Assembly: GCA_946626395.1 (NCBI GenBank)
Contig: CAMOUF010000261.1
Location: 1 to 16,837 of the forward strand
Source of the DNA: an uncultured Clostridia bacterium
GTDB taxonomy: Bacteria; Bacillota; Clostridia; Christensenellales; Aristaeellaceae
Reading direction: 5' to 3'
DNA length: 16,837 nt
In this document: positions 14,936 to 16,837 of the stretch, piece by piece
Layout: the number at the start of each line of letters is the position of its first letter
How positions within the stretch are numbered: the first letter of the stretch is position 1
Position numbers and translations under genes: made by a program
Notes under the pieces: model-generated
Database searches by the model: none
The model's input: only the letters and a program-made list of their open reading frames with translations
What the model was told of the DNA's origin: nothing

Positions 14936-15068
14936 GGTTCATCCTTCCTTCCAAATACATTGCGATGGTTGAAGCGATCTATAAACATAGACGCAATTTA
15001 AGCTGCGTTTGTTCCCATATTTTGAAGAAAACTGGTTTTTGCGTTTTCGTTTTCAGGCTGGGCGCGTT

Positions 15069-15659
15069 TTACAGCCTGTCCTCCCCGGCATAATGCCACA
15101 CCCGGAACCCCAGGGCGGCGGCGGACAGAACGTTGCTTTCGCTGTCGTCGATAAACAGCGTGTTTTCGGGAATCATGCCATAGCGGCTTTGGAGCAGACG
15201 GAAAATGGCGGGATCGGGCTTGACCATTTTTTCCCGGGCGGACACCACCTGGCCGTCCAGGAGCTTGAGGTTTTCATGGGCGTCCCGGGCCAGGGAAAAG
15301 GCGGGCTCGTTGTAATTGGTGAGGGCATAGAGCTTTTTGCCCATCTGCTTGAGCTCCGGGATCAAATGATACAGCGGCAGGGGATGCATGGTTTCATGGA
15401 AGTGGTGCAGGGCATACAGCACCATTTGTTCTCCCCCGGGCACCTGGGCCTTTTGCGCCATAGAGCGGGCGATGTCCTCGTTGGTTTCCGCTCCCAGGTC
15501 GAAGGCGCCCCAGCGCCAGTCCTCTCCGAACATGGCGTCAAAAAGCGGCTGGCGATGCTCCTTGGGCAGCAGCAGCGCCACCTGCTCCGGCTCAAAGGTC
15601 AGCAGCACATTGCCCACGTCGAACACAATACAGGGTGCTTCCATCAGACGCTTGTCCAT
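15069..15659 (-). CDS. HAD-superfamily hydrolase, YihX-like
   Basis: This 196-residue HAD subfamily IA protein has motif I FDVGNVL with nucleophile Asp14. The second Asp is replaced by Gly16, as is normal in YihX-type proteins (FDLGNV in E. coli YihX, a glucose-1-phosphate phosphatase). Thr114 in ALTNYNEP is motif II, Lys147 in MVKPDP motif III, and FIDDSESN (169-176, Asp171 and Asp172) motif IV. It is cytosolic and should dephosphorylate a small molecule, possibly a sugar phosphate. ATG 15659 has GGAGG nine bases upstream; a start at Met6 is possible but less well placed. It lies downstream of the SEDS gene on the same strand but has its own promoter. Confidence 0.85.
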   Translation of the reverse strand: MDKRLMEAPCIVFDVGNVLLTFEPEQVALLLPKEHRQPLFDAMFGEDWRWGAFDLGAETNEDIARSMAQKAQVPGGEQMVLYALHHFHETMHPLPLYHLIPELKQMGKKLYALTNYNEPAFSLARDAHENLKLLDGQVVSAREKMVKPDPAIFRLLQSRYGMIPENTLFIDDSESNVLSAAALGFRVWHYAGEDRL

Positions 15660-15681
15660 ACTCTTCTTCCTCCACCCCTAT

Positions 15682-15710
15682 AGCATACCATAAAACGCGC
15701 GTGAATACAA
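15682..15710 (-). promoter_or_regulatory. Promoter of the YihX-like gene
   Basis: On the minus strand TTGTAT, 17 bases, TATGCT, ending 22 bases before the ATG. Confidence 0.65.
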
Positions 15711-15760
15711 TCATTTTCCGCCCGACATATTTTGCGCAAAAACAACAAAAGTCAAAAATT

Positions 15761-15882
15761 TTAGGTTCAATGCAAAGTTTAAGCAATCAAGGAAACATTG
15801 ATTGCATTCTCTCTTCATTCTATTCCAAGTATAATAGCAGGAATATATTGGTATTCTCCAAAAGATTTTGTATTGAACCTAA
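15761..15882. repeat. Nested inverted repeats in an AT-rich intergenic gap
   Basis: The arms TTAGGTTCAATGCAAA (15761-15776) and TTTGTATTGAACCTAA (15867-15882) are inverted copies with one G-U-compatible difference. Between them GCAATCAA (15783-15790) and TTGATTGC (15798-15805) form a perfect 8-bp hairpin with a GGAAACA loop. The whole gap from 15660 to 15934 is much more AT-rich than its surroundings and has no plausible gene. It may be a structured RNA, a miniature mobile element remnant or a regulatory site; a TATAAT at 15830-15835 (plus) lacks a convincing -35. Confidence 0.6.
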
Positions 15883-15934
15883 TTTTATGACATGGAAAAA
15901 GCAGCTCCTGCCTGCGGAGGGAAAGCTGACCCCA

Positions 15935-16837
15935 TCACATCAGATTATCCGTGCAGCTCCGGCTGATATTCAGCACGATGCCCACCGCCGCCATGGTGAT
16001 GGAAAGGGAGGTGCCGCCTGCGCTGAAAAAGGGCAGGGGCAATCCGGTGGTGGGCAGCACTCCCACCACCACGCCCATGTTGATAAACGCCTGAACGGAG
16101 ATCATGCCGATGATGCCCGCCGAAAGCAGACAGCCAAACTGGTCGTCGCAGCGCATGGCGATGCGCATACCCGCCGCTAAAAAAGCCACGAACAGCAAAA
16201 TCACTGCCGCACACCCCGCCAGGCCGAAATCCTCCCCCACGATGGCGAAAATGAAATCGCTTTCCGGGTAAGGCAGGTAAGCGTATTTCTGCCGCCCCTG
16301 GCCCAGGCCCATGCCAAACAAACCCCCGGAGCCAAAAGCGATCAGGGATTGGGACAATTGATAGCCTTCATCGTTCATTTTGGCGAAGGGATCGGTAAAG
16401 GACAAAAGCCGCTCCCTGCGGTAATCGGCGCTCCAGGCGTAATACGCGCCCACCGCCAGGCCCCCCGCCCCCAGCAGCAGCATATGCCGCCATTTGGCCC
16501 CGGCCAGCATCACCATCAGCACGGATACGATGATGATGGTGCCCGCCGTGGACAGGTTGGGCTGCTCCAAAATCAAAAGGAACATGATCCCCGGCACGAT
16601 CAGCACCGGCAGGATGCCGGAAAACAGCTTTTCGATTTTCTTTCCCCGCACGGTCAGAGTCATAGCCATGAACAGCACGGCGGCATACTTGGCCAATTCC
16701 CCCGGCTGGAAGGACAGGGGCCCCAGGGTCAGCCACCGGCGGGGGCCGTTGACGGAGGTGCCGGAGGCCCGGAAGGCCAACCACACCAGCAGGATCAAGC
16801 CGGCAAAAAAGCCCGTCATAACCACCCCCCCCCCGCC
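15935..16837 (-). CDS. ftsW: FtsW/SpoVE-type SEDS peptidoglycan glycosyltransferase (N-terminus missing)
   Basis: About 300 residues are visible of a protein normally 360-400 long; the frame is open to the right edge. Several hydrophobic segments are present with SEDS signatures: NGPRRWL...FQPGELAK, then a DYRRERLLSFTDPF segment, then GYQLSQSLIAFGSGGLFGMG. After these come ESDFIFAIVGED, whose Asp corresponds to the essential FtsW Asp297, and PTTGLPLPFFSAGGTSL near the end. SEDS proteins polymerise lipid II into glycan strands in the membrane, together with a class B penicillin-binding protein. The GED (as in GEE) form of the SDFIFA motif favours FtsW/SpoVE over RodA, but I cannot separate division FtsW from sporulation SpoVE. 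The last bases before the window edge are a ten-base C run coding for Gly, which is unusual for this position and may be an assembly error. Confidence 0.9.
   Translation of the reverse strand, partial: GGGGVVMTGFFAGLILLVWLAFRASGTSVNGPRRWLTLGPLSFQPGELAKYAAVLFMAMTLTVRGKKIEKLFSGILPVLIVPGIMFLLILEQPNLSTAGTIIIVSVLMVMLAGAKWRHMLLLGAGGLAVGAYYAWSADYRRERLLSFTDPFAKMNDEGYQLSQSLIAFGSGGLFGMGLGQGRQKYAYLPYPESDFIFAIVGEDFGLAGCAAVILLFVAFLAAGMRIAMRCDDQFGCLLSAGIIGMISVQAFINMGVVVGVLPTTGLPLPFFSAGGTSLSITMAAVGIVLNISRSCTDNLM

Noticed and set aside
14990..15008. Short ACGCA/TGCGT hairpin upstream of the lipoprotein gene as a terminator
   Set aside because: It has only five base pairs and no adequate T run on either strand.
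15635..16180. 181-codon plus-strand frame over the gap and the end of the SEDS gene
   Set aside because: It overlaps the well-supported SEDS C-terminus on the other strand and has no domain or ribosome binding site.

Overview
The window looks like the chromosome of a moderately high-GC, probably spore-forming member of the Clostridia. The evidence is a BofC-like protein, a Firmicutes-style 6S RNA, several near-consensus sigma-A promoters, strong GGAGG ribosome binding sites, and Thr/Pro-rich linkers of the TPTVTP kind next to peptidoglycan-binding repeats. A Christensenellales-like lineage is my best guess, but the sequence alone cannot fix it. I see no rRNA, tRNA, CRISPR array, insertion sequence or prophage.

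Region 1 (1-4798, minus strand) is a tightly packed chaperone-like operon. It is read from a strong extended -10 promoter and runs GrpE-like factor, divergent Hsp70 (DnaK-like) ATPase, AAA+ ATPase with an unrecognised N-terminal domain, then a zinc-ribbon protein that runs off the left edge. The genes overlap or are a few bases apart, which argues for one co-translated functional unit. Facing it from a shared AT-rich intergenic region is a plus-strand gene (4939-6774). It encodes a membrane protein with an N-terminal zinc ribbon, one transmembrane helix and a large beta-rich outer region. This is the least ordinary part of the window.

Region 2 (6858-9696, plus strand) holds a 6S RNA gene with a perfect-consensus promoter and its own terminator. 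A two-gene operon follows with its own promoter: a GPH-type (MelB-like) cation symporter and a lysophospholipase/monoacylglycerol-lipase-like hydrolase. It ends in a bidirectional terminator shared with a convergent HAD phosphatase gene.

Region 3 (9712-14935) alternates small transcription units. A phosphoglycolate-phosphatase-like HAD protein (minus) is divergent from a BofC-like membrane-anchored protein (plus). Next is a membrane-anchored D,D-carboxypeptidase with a peptidoglycan-binding domain (plus), whose perfect promoter overlaps the previous stop codon. A bidirectional terminator separates it from a radical SAM protein (minus). Upstream of that is a lipoprotein with four peptidoglycan-binding repeats (minus), closed by its own strong terminator.

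Region 4 (15069-16837, minus strand) contains a YihX-like HAD protein, an AT-rich 275-bp gap with nested inverted repeats, and the C-terminal three quarters of an FtsW/SpoVE-type SEDS glycosyltransferase that runs off the right edge. The window ends in a ten-base C run that may be an assembly artefact. Regions 3 and 4 together carry several cell-envelope genes (carboxypeptidase, wall-binding lipoprotein, SEDS polymerase).
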